Positions 34,660-46,299 of a stretch of DNA of 64,000 bases are shown here, piece after piece. Both the position numbers and the translations under genes were made by a program. Within the stretch, counting starts at the first letter, position 1. Each line of letters begins with the position of its first letter. This DNA comes from Lantana camara (taxonomy: Eukaryota; Streptophyta; Magnoliopsida; Lamiales; Verbenaceae), in contig CM074857.1 of assembly GCA_037501455.1 (NCBI GenBank), positions 128,203,501-128,267,500 on the forward strand, in the 5' to 3' direction. The notes under the pieces were generated by a model. That model worked only from the letters and a program-made list of their open reading frames with translations. It did not search any database and had not been told where the DNA came from.

Positions 34660-36119
34660 GTTTAAGGACCACTTGAATTAATTCGAAACATAAAGCGACA
34701 GATAGTACAGACATGTGCGTGTACCAACAAACGAATATGCATATGGAAAGCAGGAAACAAGGAGGGGATCAACGCGATTTCACAAACATAAATTAAAATG
34801 CAACTAGGTACAGAATAAAGACACGCTTTGAAACAGACTTCGACAGACATAATATATCATCAAAATGCGCAGACAATGTTTACTGAACTAAAGGTTCTAA
34901 ACCCCCTTAATCAGATCCCCAATACAGAAGGCCTCCTAGACTAATCGTTGACTAATTAGGTGGCTTTAAAACACGTTATGATCCATTGGTTGTGAGTTCT
35001 TAATAAATCTGCAAATGGGGAACCCAAACATACAATCAATCACACATTATGTACAGTGTAATATGTACTTGTAGGATAGAGCTTTCAGATCCAAATAATT
35101 ACATAAGCAAGTGTCAGAATGAAGGTAAAAGCAAATAAGATTGTAGCCAAAATTCAAATAACCTAATCGATGCAAAAAGACATATCAGGGATAACAAGGT
35201 TCAAGCATGACATCAAGATAACCGATAAAAGAGAAGATTTATGGTAATCATGTTGCGTACTATTCCTCTTTCTCAAACTATAAGCTAGAATATGCAAATA
35301 AAACAAAGCGTTAAACTATCAAATCTTGTTCCAAGCTCCAACCAATCATCAAAATTCAAACACTCTAATCCAAAAATTAATCGAACTCTCAACTTCACAA
35401 CCTCATACTCATCAGCAGTTCAGATCTTTAACAGTACAAAGAAACAATCAAAGCGATCTCAATGAAGAACAATAAAGGTCAGAATTCAGACAACAAGTGA
35501 TTCCTCTTGCATTAAAGCTCAAATCCAATTGGAACAAACTTAGTCATGGGATCAAACGTACAACTTACCACCAAAAACCTACTAGAAAATATTCAATCTT
35601 TGAACATAATCAAATAATTTACAAAGGCAAAATGGCAACACAAGAACTCTTCAGCATAACAATTTGCTCAAAGAAGGCTTATCGATTTTGCAGACGGAGG
35701 AATGTGAGCACCCAAGCTATTAAAAAGAAAAACTTATTACAACAAATTCATTCTCACAGCATAATTAAGGATAAAAACCATGCTTGAAGAACCAATTTAA
35801 GAGAAAATTAAGAAAAAAGACAACCTTTGCAGAAAATTCTTGAAGAAGGCAAGAGACCGCGTGTGCTGAATAGAAGGGTTTTGCTTGCAATGCTACAGAG
35901 TATCCTTAATTCAGGGATGGTCGGCCAAGAACAATGCGGTAGTGAGAATGCTGGCGTTGTAACATAAACTCGAATAATTAAGACGCAAAAGTCGCTAATC
36001 ATCAGTTGTTTCATCTGTGAGGAAAAACTTACTTGATGTAATTTTGTTTAGAGCTCCACGAATGGCGATACTTTTCCCAAATTATCACCTAAAAAATGTG
36101 GAAAAAAAGCAATCTAATC

Positions 36120-36291
36120 AGTTAACGATAGGAATGATTAAGTGTTTAGGGCTGTATTCTTTCGTGAGATAACCGACAAACCTTGATGAGCTTGCCCGGC
36201 GACAACGAAAACTACGCAGACACTACATCCCTGGAGTCGTATTAACGATAGGAATGATTGAGTGTTTAGGGCTGCATTCGTTCCTCAGATG
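36120..36291. repeat. Tandem duplication split by the copia element
   Basis: TTAACGATAGGAATGATT and GTGTTTAGGGCTG occur at about 36122 and 36242. The unit continues ACCGACAAACCTTGATGAGC and ACTACGCAGACACTA; the second copy of that part is at 51474-51540, beyond the retrotransposon. So a tandem duplication of about 120 bases was interrupted by the insertion. Confidence 0.8.
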
Positions 36292-36960
36292 TGATAGGAA
36301 AGGGATACACCAAAACCGAGTGTACGCAGCGGAAATTAAAACTCCTCTCCAAATGCCCAATAAACAATCAACCAAGTATGCCAAAGGATAGAAAAATAAT
36401 CAACCAAACAAGAATAGAAAGACACGAGAATTTTAACGTGGAAAACCCCTTCAAATCGAAGAGTAAAAACCACGAGGCCTACGAGACCCAAAAACAAATC
36501 CACTATAATACGAGTCAAAATTACAGCGGTTCAAACACCAATAAATCTAACTCCAAACACGAACCAAACACCGATTCGATCCAAAACGAACTAGAACACA
36601 AAAGGAGAAAAAGACACCAAAATAAGTCGAAAATCGCATCACTGTTCACGGCCCGAAAAACCCGATTTACAGTGCTCCAAATCCGATCTCCACCATTCAC
36701 TTTCAAGTTCGATGAGTTAGGAACCTACTGTCCGAAAATCAGCTCGATCGGACCACAAATGACCTCCCGATCGTCCGTGCGAAGATGCTGCCGCTGCCTC
36801 AAAACTGCTGTCAAAAAGTTGCTGAAAATTGACTCTCCTTCACGTCAAAAAACGGCTGCTACTTTTTATTCAAGCCAAACCTATTTTGAATCAAAGAAGG
36901 ATAATTGATGGGCTTTTAATTATGCATGGGCCAACAAAAGAAAGTGGGCTGGACCCAACA
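36292..36960 (-). repeat. 3' LTR of the copia element
   Basis: Matches 50804-51468. The polypurine tract, minus strand GCTGGAGGGGGAGATT, lies at 36961-36976. The plus-strand frame 36291-36908 inside is not a gene. Confidence 0.93.
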
Positions 36961-37009
36961 AATCTCCCCCTCCAGCCCAAGTCGAGGAAAGAGACAAACC
37001 ACCATTTAA

Positions 37010-39946
37010 TCATTCAAACTTGAGACCCGCCATTCCGGCACAAACCTCAAGTTTATCACGACTCACCACCTTTGTCAACATATCAGCACCGTTGTCATTG
37101 GTGTGAATCTTTTCAAGCTCAATCAACTTGGAATTCAAAACATCTCGAATCCAATGATATCTCACATCAATATGTTTCGACTTACCATGAAAACTTGAAT
37201 TCTTACTGAGATGTATTGCACTTTGATTATCACAAAACAAAACATACTTCGACTGTGAAAATCCAAGTTCTTGAACAAACTTCTTCATCCAAAGTAATTC
37301 TTTGCAAGCTTCAGTTGCTGCAATAAATTCGGCTTCTGTAGTAGACAAAGCAACACATTTTTGCAGTCTAGATTGCCAAGCTACTACTCCCCCTGCAAAA
37401 ATAATCAAATAACCAGAGGTAGACTTCCTCGAGTCCAAATCACCGGCCAAATCCGAATCTGTATAGCCAACCAACATCGGTTTCCCAGACCCAAAACAAA
37501 GCTTCAAATCTGTAGTGCCACGGAGATATCTCATAATCCATTTTACAGCATTCCAATGCTCTCTACCCGAATTTGAGAGAAACCTGCTAACTTTGTCAAT
37601 TGCATGAGCCAAATCCGGTCTCGTACAAACCATGGCATACATCAAACTTCCAACCGCGGATGCATAGGGAACACCTTGCATGTCCTTCTTATCTTCGTCA
37701 TTAAAAGGAGACTGTGCACTACTCAGCTTAAAATGGCCATCAAGAGGAGTACTTACAACTTTGGTTTTATCCATGTGAAACCTCTGAATCACCTTCTCAA
37801 TATACTTCTCTTGAGACAACCACAACTTCTTGGCATTTCTATCACGAGAAATTCTCATGCCAAGAATGTGCTTCGCAGGTCCTAAATCTTTCATGACAAA
37901 AGATTTGCTTAACTCATTCTTCAACCTATCAATTCTGGAAGCACTATGACCAATAATGAGCATATCATCAACATAAAGCAATAAAATGACAAAATCAACA
38001 TCAGAGAATTTTTGAATAAATACGCAATGGTCAGCATTAGTTTTTGTATAACCCTGCTGCAGCATAACGGACTCAAACTTCTTATACCATTACCTCGGAG
38101 CTTGTTTCAAACCATACAAGCTTTTCCTCAATCTGCAAATAAAATTCTCTTTACCTTTAACAACGAAACCCTCCGGTTGCTCCATATAAATCTCCTCCTC
38201 CAAATCGCCATGGAGGAAAGCAGTCTTCACATCCATCTGTTCAACTTCTAAATCAAGACTAGCTGCTAAGCCCAAAATAAGACGAATTGACGACATTTTC
38301 ACAACAGGTGAGAAAATCTCTTCAAAATCAATTCCTTTCTTCTGACTGAAGCCTTTAACAACTAATCTGGCTTTGTATCTCGCCTGTAAATTGTTCTCTT
38401 CTTGTTTCAACCGATAAATCCATCGGTTCTTTAGAGCTTTTCTGCCTTCAGGTAACTTGACAAGGTCAAAAGTATGATTGTCATGTAAAGATTGCATCTC
38501 ATCTTTCATTGCTTCAAACCACTTTTCCTTAAGCTCACTATCCATGGCCTCCTCAAAACAATCAGGTTCTCCACCATCTGTCAAAAACACATACTCATTA
38601 GATGAGTATCTAACAGATTGCATTCTGTTCCTGGTAGATCTTCTGGTTTGGATTGAAGGTTGCTCAACGATTGGATTATCTTCCTCATTCTGAATTTCAT
38701 GATCTTCCTCAGCATGATCATGATCAACCCCTGTCTCCACATCGTTCTGATTGTTTAACTCAACTGCATCAGGAAAAGTCACAATAGGTTTTGGATCCAA
38801 ATCTATCAAGTCCTCACCACCTGGAGACTCCAAATTACTTGTTTTACCGAAGTCTTCGATGGTTTGATCCTCCATGAAGACTACATCACGACTTCTAACA
38901 AGCTTCTTTTAAACCGGATCATAAAACCTGTAACCAAATTCATCCAAGCCATACCCAAGAAATATACATTCTCTCGCTTTCGTGTCTAACGTAGACCTCT
39001 CATCCTTAGGTACATGCACAGAAGTTTTACAACCAAACACACGTAAATGATCATAGGAGACATCCTTTCCATACCATACCCTATTAGGAACATCAGCATG
39101 CAATGTAACAGAAGGAGACAAATTAATTATATAGGCAGCAGTAATTAAAGCCTCACCCCAAAAAGACTTAGGTAGCTTCGCGTCTGAAAGCAAACATCCG
39201 ACTTTCTCAACCAGAGTCCTATTCATCCTTTCTGCCAAACCATTTAATTGAGGGGTTTTAGGAGGCGTCTTCTGATGCCGAATACCCTGTTCTCTGCAAT
39301 AAGAATCAAATGGACCACAATACTCGCCACCATTGTCAGTACGAATACATTTCAGTTTCTTACCAGTTTCTCTCTCAACTGATGCCTGAAAAACTTTAAA
39401 AACATCAAATACCTGATCTTTGGTTTTTAAAACATAAACCCAAACTTTTCTCGAACAATCATCAATAAAAGTGACAAAATAAAGTGCATCACGATGAGTT
39501 CGTACCTTCATTGGTCCACAAACATCTGAGTGTACCAGTTCAAGAAGCTCAGTTTTCCTTGAAGGGGGATGACTCTTGAATGAAACCAGTTTCTGCTTCC
39601 CAGCCAAACAGTGAACACATCTTTCTAATTTTGTATCTTTCAGCCCTGACAACAAATTCTTCTTGGCCAAACAATCGAGTCCCTTTTCACTAATGTGACT
39701 AAGTCTCTTGTGCCAAAGCTCTGAGAAGTTGTCACTCTCTACTGCATTAACCGAGTTCACACAAATAGAAGCCTTCATCTTATATAAATTATGCAATTTA
39801 TCACCTCGAGCCACAATTAGATTCCCTTTTGTGAGTTTCCACTGATCATTACCAAAGAAATTGCAATAGCCATCATCATCGAGCCTTCCTGCTGAAATCA
39901 GGTGCAAATGAACATTAGGTGCATGTCTAACCTCATGAAGCACCAA
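37010..39946 (-). pseudogene. Copia integrase, reverse transcriptase and RNase H (interrupted pol)
   Basis: Read from 39946 down: GAG-pre-integrase HKRLSHISEKG, integrase core with HSDVCGP, DDCSRKVW and DNGGEY (the catalytic Asp pair; Glu follows), LAERMNRT, then a stop at about 38909; the reverse transcriptase region starts again with [10 protein letters not shown] and LYGLKQAPR, another stop at about 38087, then YVDDMLI and the RNase H part ending in ADMLTK. All pieces are in one frame, so the two stops are single-codon changes, both fitting Gln CAA to TAA. The coding start upstream is at 50766; the two parts are separated by the nested LTR. Confidence 0.93.
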
Positions 39947-40140
39947 ACTCGTGTTAGGAATAGTGCCCTAGAAAGCCGATTGTATATCCGCTTTGTGCTT
40001 TTCCTTATTGTAATCACAGACAATCTTTGAATGAAATAACGAATTGAGGCAACACTTCTTTATATGCTCTTGTTTGGTATGCGTTTACTTTAGCTGTGCA
40101 TGTATGAGAACTCCCCTAATCCTGATGACTTTAGGACTCT

Positions 40141-40231
40141 ACCATTTAGGTGAAATGGTTCATGAAACGAGCCCTATATCACATAAGTCATGATTAGTAA
40201 AATACTCCAAGCCGATGAGTCCTACAGACAG
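40141..40231. repeat. 91-base direct repeat flanking the gypsy element, left copy
   Basis: From ACCATTTAGGTGAAATGG to CCTACAGACAG. An identical copy is at 47951-48041, directly after the other LTR. Outside the repeat, the solo LTR sequence is continuous. Confidence 0.95.
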
Positions 40232-41882
40232 TGACAGGTGTCGAATCCGTCAAAAATAAATGTAAAATCCTATTCGACGACTAAACAGAGTATAGTGCAA
40301 ACAGGGTCGATCCACAGAGACTGGCTGACTTATTTCTAATAATTCCAAGTTATTCACGAAAAGAAACGATTAAAAGGGGGGGTTTTGGATTATTAAAAAC
40401 TAAGGTAGACAATTAAACTAAACTAACAAGAATTAAAACTAATTAAAACTATCAAGCAAATCACGTAGGATAAAATCAATCAAAGGGAGAATTACCTAGC
40501 CAGGGATATTCGATTCGATTTGTTATATTGATCATTGACTCAAGGATTAATTCAAGTTATTTAGACAGATTGGCTATAGTTGATAGAGACACTCGACTCA
40601 ACCTTGTTTTTACTTAATTAGTCGGATAACCTAGAGACACTCGACAGTTATCTTCCCTAACAAATTCACAACCCCTAGAGACACTCGACAGGATTTAATG
40701 AATTCGTAGCATTAAGAACCATAAAAACACCAATCCTAATTAACCAAGTCGTGACACACGCAAGATTTAAATTAGATTATCAAATCCCTTAGTGAACGAG
40801 GAATGTTATCGCTAAGACCCTGTCACTAATTTACCACAAATTATCAATCAACTTTACTACACTTCAAGCTTCAAGATTGGCAATATGCAATTAAATCTAT
40901 CTAGATGATCGGGCCCTATCACTAAATAAATCAATCACAATAAACGCGAAACACGGAGATAAGATAAATGCCCAAATAAACATGAATTGATTAAAACATT
41001 TAGGTCTCACAATATTTAAAACGAATCTTAATCCCTAGCTAGATAATTAAAAGTTTAGCTACTAAAATTCATGAAAACAATAATCGAGGAATTCTTTAAC
41101 ATAAACTAAAAACGAAGGGAAAGAAATAAACTAAAACGAAGAATTGTGATGAAGTTTGCTCCTCGGTGTTGCTTCCAAATCTCCGAAATTGCTGCTCCAA
41201 AAATTGCTTCAAAAATTACGTCCTCTTCACGAGCTGCTGTCACGCCAATATTTAAACCCAGCCTCCCAACCTCTCACGTAGACAAATCCTTCACAAAATA
41301 GGATTACAATTCTTGCACTCCAAGTTGGGCCACAAATTGGCTTTCTTCAAAATTAATTCCAAGTAACTGGGCTTCTTTTAATTTAATTTCATAAACCTAC
41401 GCAGCCCACATCACATAATTGCATACGTGCAGCCCCATAAATTCAAGCTAATTAATTCCATGCTCAGCCCATGCGTCAGGCCCACAATTTTCCAATGCAA
41501 AGCAACTTTCCAATTGGCCCACTAATAATTCATCCATCTTAATGGTTTCAAACATAACCACACGTAACCCAATCTTCAAAATTGATTCCAAGAATGCAAT
41601 TGCCACCCATTCCAATTAACACAAGTCAACCCCCACTAAAACATGAATGCATGCATATTCCAAAATTCTCATGCATCTCAAATCATTATTCTGCATGCAG
41701 CAAATCAGCAGCACCCATGCATGAATTTCTCCATAAAAATGACCCGATTTGCTCCAATTTCGTGTTCAACCCCAGATCTACAATATAAATAACAAAGCAT
41801 CAAATTCTTTTAAGATAATATTAATTAAAGCACCATTTGGAATATAATTCAATCATAAAGATGATGAATAAATGAGTTATCA
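40232..41882 (-). repeat. 3' LTR of the gypsy element
   Basis: 1651 bases, TG...CA. Contains three spaced copies of TAGAGACACTCGAC or close variants near 40585-40690. The frame 41582-41788 is duplicated with the LTR and is not a gene. Confidence 0.95.
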
Positions 41883-43571
41883 AATCCCCCCACACTAGCT
41901 CATTACTCGTCCTCGAGGAATCATGAAAATTGATAGAAATTACATTATCCATCAAACACAATCACAAAGGCAATCATCGAATTCCCGCCTAAACAAGTCT
42001 AGCTCATCAACACATTACTCAATTGCACAAAATTCAATCAATTAGTATAAATAGCGTACCTTCGTGTAAAGTAGTGTGAATTGAACGAAATAATGTACAA
42101 AGACTAGATTGATTAATCTAAGATTATCGCCTAAGTACTAATTATCAATTTCGAATGCATCATTCACTCCAATCTCCACTAATGTAGTTAACTCATGACT
42201 CGAGATCGTTAGGTCTTTCGAGCTTGTAATGTAAGGCTTGGGTTAAAGGTTATGAAACTTTTGGAATTTTGTGGCTTAACACACCAAGCTTACACCCTTA
42301 CAATAGAACCCGTGATAATTCCCTTTTCATCTTCCGGACTCCCCTTATTACAACTTAATTTCCCCCCTTTTCACTAATCGAACTTTTTATAACTCAAACA
42401 CACTCTTACTTTTTTTTTTTTCTTTGCAATTTTTCTTTTCTTTTCTTTTTCTCTTTTCTGCTCATTTTTTTCTTTCTTGACTTCTTTTTCCCTTTTTCTT
42501 TTCATCTTTTTTTTTTTTTTTTTTCATTGTAAATCATTCTCTCAAAATTCAAGCACAAGGGAGAATACAAAGGAGCCCAAAACATCTAAAAATACATACC
42601 CAAAATGAGCAAGCACGGTGTGATTCAAAGAAGGGTAGGAAATTAATGTTGTGCATGTGGCTTGTAACGTGGCTAAGAAGAAAATATGCACAACATGAGG
42701 CTCAATGGGGTCAAACGGGATGATTTATTTGTGAAAGGATCAAGAAAAAGGCTTACCACCGACAACGATCGCCTAAGTCACTTCCCAAACCAATCATTAA
42801 CTAAAAATTTCGCCTCGAAAGGAGCTAAGATGCATTCTAATCAACTTTTAGACTAATTTGAAAATCAAAGACCTTTCTATCTAAGCAAAGTACATTAATT
42901 CATTCAATAGTGCGTGAAAAATAAGGGTATAAGATTATACTAATTTATCAAATTCTACACAAATTTCATGCATTCAATGAACCTAACTCGTTCTAGCTAA
43001 ACTCAACAATCAAACCTCATAGAAAGCATTCAAAATGGGCAACATATTTCCATAATTATCAGCATCTCAAGTTCGAAGTAAAATCACAATTTCAGCCACA
43101 AAAACAAAAATTTCAAAAAATTTTCAGTTCTAGCACTAGTGGACCTAATCCCCCCCACACTTAAATCATGCATTGTCCTCAAGGCATTAAAAAAAAATCA
43201 AGATCTAGAGTAAAGAGGACTTCCCTGAAGTTCAGGTTGGGGAGGTAGGGCGTCTGGACATGTAAATTTCCCATTTAATTTGAAATTCTGGAAGTGGCGT
43301 GGGTGTTAGGCGTGGTCACGCTCAAGGGTCACGTTAGCAGAAAATTGACAGCAGTTGACAGCAGCATATCAGCACTATTTGGGCCAAGTTACACGCTCCT
43401 GCAAGATAGAAAAGGGCAGAAAATCAACACAAACACCACGAGAACCGAAAAAAACAAAAGAAAAAGAAACTAAGGGAAGAAAAAGGCGCCTAAACCGCCA
43501 AAACTTGGGTTGCCTCCCAATAGCGCCCTTATTTAATGTCCTAGGCTCGACAAGACTTGTTAAAGTGCTAC
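41883..43571. other. Non-coding 3' part of the gypsy element
   Basis: Lies where pol should be in a complete element, but has no reverse transcriptase, RNase H or integrase core in any frame. It includes an extended T/C-rich tract at 42405-42530 and an internal polypurine tract near 43150. Confidence 0.75.
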
Positions 43572-46247
43572 TCAAATGGAGGTACACCCTCCATACAAAT
43601 CCCCTCTACTGTGTGGAGATGAATCTTCTAGTCCATTGCGGCCTCTAGATTGGGGATGGTATGTCGTAGAGGTTCGCAACATGACTTGATACTTTCTCAT
43701 CAAAGGCTCCATCAACCGTTTGTAGCAATGTTCACCAAGGTCACTAATGATGGCTCTAAGATTCCTGAACTCGAAAAAGATATGAGATCTGAGGAAGGTA
43801 GTAGTCAAATAATCAATAATACCAGCATACCAGCGCGTGACCTCAGAGCGTGGCCACGTCTTATGGTCACGTGGCTCGAAAAACTGCTCATCCAGAAATT
43901 TAGCTCGTGTAGACTTTGAATCTGCAAATTTTCCTCCTCCCTTGAAGGTATATCTCAGATTATCCAAAAAAATCTTGAGTTCCTCAATAGGTGCCTGCAA
44001 AATGAAAGAATTTAAATTAGCCAAGTCATCAAGTAGTTTCAAATTCAGAGCCTTTTTATTTAAAGGTCTAACATGCTCTAATGGAATAACCATATCATAG
44101 ATATCATCATGCAAACCAACCTGTTTCGGCTTACTCTCAAAATTTTCAACTACTAAATTTTGAAGGGATTCAAAACTTAGCTTTTCCACATTATTAGGCT
44201 CAAGAATTTCAATACTTGGGTTTTCAATCACATCAACACAAAACACACTAGACAATTTATCAGGATGTTTCATAGCATCGTAAACATTAAATTTAACAAT
44301 GTCACCGTCAAATTCAAGAGTTAACAATCCATTATAAACGTCTATTTTGGCTCTAGCAGTGCTTAAAAATGGGCGACCAAGCAAAATATCAGAAGGCTTA
44401 GAGGATTTATCATCCTCCATATCTAGCACGAAAAAGTCAGCAGGAAAAGCCAAATCGTTGACTTGTACGAGCACATCCTCCAACACTCCTTCCGGGTACA
44501 CTATGGATCGATCAGCAAGCTGGATTATAATACCTGTACCTCTCAAGGGACCAAGATTAAGTGCATTATAAACAGATAGAGGCATAATATTAATCGACGC
44601 ACCCAAATCACACATAGCTTTCTTAATACCAAGGTTACCTATTTTACACGGAATTGAAAACATACCTTGGTCTCTGCATTTCGGTGGTAATTTCTTTTGT
44701 AAAACCGCGGAGACATTTTCTCCAACACTCACCCTTTCATTACCTTTTAGTTTCCGTTTGTTGGTGCAGAGCTCTTTAAGAAATTTCGCATAGCGTGGAA
44801 TTTGTTGAATGACATCTAATAAAGGAATGTTGACTTCAACCTTTCGGAAAGTATCAAGAATGCCTTGTTCCTCCTTTTGTTTTCTTGCTTGGATCAGGCG
44901 CTCTGGAAACGGGGGTGGTTCCACCCATGGCTTAGGCTGGACTTTAATTTCTGGCTCTCTGTCGCGACTGGAGCTTAAGGCGTGGTCACGCTTAACGGTC
45001 AAGTCGTCGTTCTGATCAGTTTCAGCCCTGTTCCGGCGAGTTTTGGTCTTCTCCACAGCTGGAGGAAGTTCCTTACCACTTATGACCGTGATTGCACTCA
45101 CGTTGTGCCTCGGATCCTCGGGTTGAGAAGGCAACTTGCCTTGATTCTCAATCCTGCTCAAAACCGTTGCAATCTGTCCCAATTGAGTTTCCAAATTCTT
45201 GACTTGATTTTCCAAGCTACTGAGTCGGATGTCTTGGGGATCGAGGGTTTGATTGGGTTGATTCGGTTGTTGGTTGTATTGTTGGGATTGCAGAGGTAAT
45301 TGGCAAACTGTCGCTACTTGTGGGATTCCTGCACTCATGTTAGATGCTAAAACAGCTATAATATTCTTGAGTTCCTCAAATTGGGAAGAATTTACCTCTT
45401 TTACCTGTCTCGTCATGTCAGACTTAGCATAGTATTTCTGCGAGGCTCTAGAGATTCTGCTAATTAATTCCGTCAATTCCACAGGTGTTTTGATCATAAT
45501 GGAACCTCCACTCGAAGCATCCAACTGCCTTTTGTCAGCAGGCATCAGACCCCTATAAAAGTTATGAATAACTGAATTTTCCTGTAGGTTGTGATGCGGG
45601 CACATTGCAAGCAAATTCTGGTATCGTTCCCAATACTCATGCAGGCCTTCATGTTCCTTCTGCTTAATGGTGATTATCTCCTGAAGGAGATCCAGATATC
45701 GATCAGCAGGGAAAAATCTGTCCAAGAATTTATCGTGCATCTGCTGCCAAGTAGTAATGGTTGCTGATGGTAGAGAGTACAACCATTTTTCTGCTGCATC
45801 TTGCAAAGAGAACGGAAAAGCACGGAGCTTGATTTGGTCTTCAGTAACACCGTGAGGCTTGGTAGAGCAGCAAACCGTGTGGAACTTACTTAGATGTTGG
45901 TGTGGGTTTTCGTTTTCCAGACCGCGAAAGATGGGAAGTAGGTGGATTGTGCCCGTCTTCAGCTCGAAACCAGCACCCACCTCTGGAAAAGTGATACAGA
46001 GGGGCTGCTGTGTGGCGGCGGGGCGCGCTAGATCTTCCATGGTTCTGCGTTGGTCACGCTCAACGGTCAAGTCGTATTTCTGGTCACTCGAACTGTCCGT
46101 TTCAGTTCCCGATTCTATCTCCTTGACCAAATCTGATGTCTCACCTTGTTTCTTGCGTGATCGGGTTTCTTTCCTCTTTTTCTTAGCAGTTTTCTCGATT
46201 TCTGGATCGTAAAGAGGGATGTCCTTTCCGCGAATGCTCCTGTTCAT
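43572..46247 (-). CDS. Gypsy gag-protease polyprotein fused to pol remnants (891 aa)
   Basis: One uninterrupted frame. A gag domain (about residues 110-270: WLYSLPSATITTWQQM, FLDRFFP, EYWERYQNLLAMCPHHNL) is followed by a coiled-coil-like region (RLSSLENQVKNLETQLGQI) and an aspartic protease with DLGASINIMPLSVY and ILLGRPFLSTA. After about residue 770 come two short pol scraps: WYAGIIDYL, from the region before integrase, and an integrase piece around AIISDLG and TYHPQ. They are joined in frame, showing a deletion that removed reverse transcriptase, RNase H and most of integrase. The start at 46247 begins MNRSIRGKDIPLYDPEIE, 50 bases after the primer site. Confidence 0.9.
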   Translation of the reverse strand: MNRSIRGKDIPLYDPEIEKTAKKKRKETRSRKKQGETSDLVKEIESGTETDSSSDQKYDLTVERDQRRTMEDLARPAATQQPLCITFPEVGAGFELKTGTIHLLPIFRGLENENPHQHLSKFHTVCCSTKPHGVTEDQIKLRAFPFSLQDAAEKWLYSLPSATITTWQQMHDKFLDRFFPADRYLDLLQEIITIKQKEHEGLHEYWERYQNLLAMCPHHNLQENSVIHNFYRGLMPADKRQLDASSGGSIMIKTPVELTELISRISRASQKYYAKSDMTRQVKEVNSSQFEELKNIIAVLASNMSAGIPQVATVCQLPLQSQQYNQQPNQPNQTLDPQDIRLSSLENQVKNLETQLGQIATVLSRIENQGKLPSQPEDPRHNVSAITVISGKELPPAVEKTKTRRNRAETDQNDDLTVKRDHALSSSRDREPEIKVQPKPWVEPPPFPERLIQARKQKEEQGILDTFRKVEVNIPLLDVIQQIPRYAKFLKELCTNKRKLKGNERVSVGENVSAVLQKKLPPKCRDQGMFSIPCKIGNLGIKKAMCDLGASINIMPLSVYNALNLGPLRGTGIIIQLADRSIVYPEGVLEDVLVQVNDLAFPADFFVLDMEDDKSSKPSDILLGRPFLSTARAKIDVYNGLLTLEFDGDIVKFNVYDAMKHPDKLSSVFCVDVIENPSIEILEPNNVEKLSFESLQNLVVENFESKPKQVGLHDDIYDMVIPLEHVRPLNKKALNLKLLDDLANLNSFILQAPIEELKIFLDNLRYTFKGGGKFADSKSTRAKFLDEQFFEPRDHKTWPRSEVTRWYAGIIDYLTTTFLRSHIFFEFRNLRAIISDLGEHCYKRLMEPLMRKYQVMLRTSTTYHPQSRGRNGLEDSSPHSRGDLYGGCTSI

Positions 46248-46276
46248 AAAAAGAAATAAAATCGATTAAAACACAG

Positions 46277-46294
46277 TCCCCGGCAACGGCGCCA
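46277..46294 (-). promoter_or_regulatory. Primer-binding site of the gypsy element
   Basis: Minus strand TGGCGCCGTTGCCGGGGA, five bases inside the 5' LTR. Common in Athila/Tat elements and usually assigned to a tRNA-Asp type primer; the exact tRNA is inferred. Confidence 0.8.
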
Positions 46295-46299
46295 AAATT

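Larger units (their letters stand above)
34111..36291. other. Region between unit 2 and the nested retroelements
   Basis: Apart from a Myb/SANT-like fragment at 34450-34659 and a tandem repeat at 36120-36291, I see no gene. An isolated plus-strand open stretch at about 35812-35964 has protein-like composition but neither a start nor a recognisable domain. Confidence 0.5.

Noticed and set aside
35812..35964. Short plus-strand open stretch with protein-like composition
   Set aside because: No start codon, no splice partners and no known domain; too short to call.
36291..36908. 205-codon plus-strand frame
   Set aside because: Lies inside a copia LTR and is partly repeated at 50890-51345 with changes that break it.
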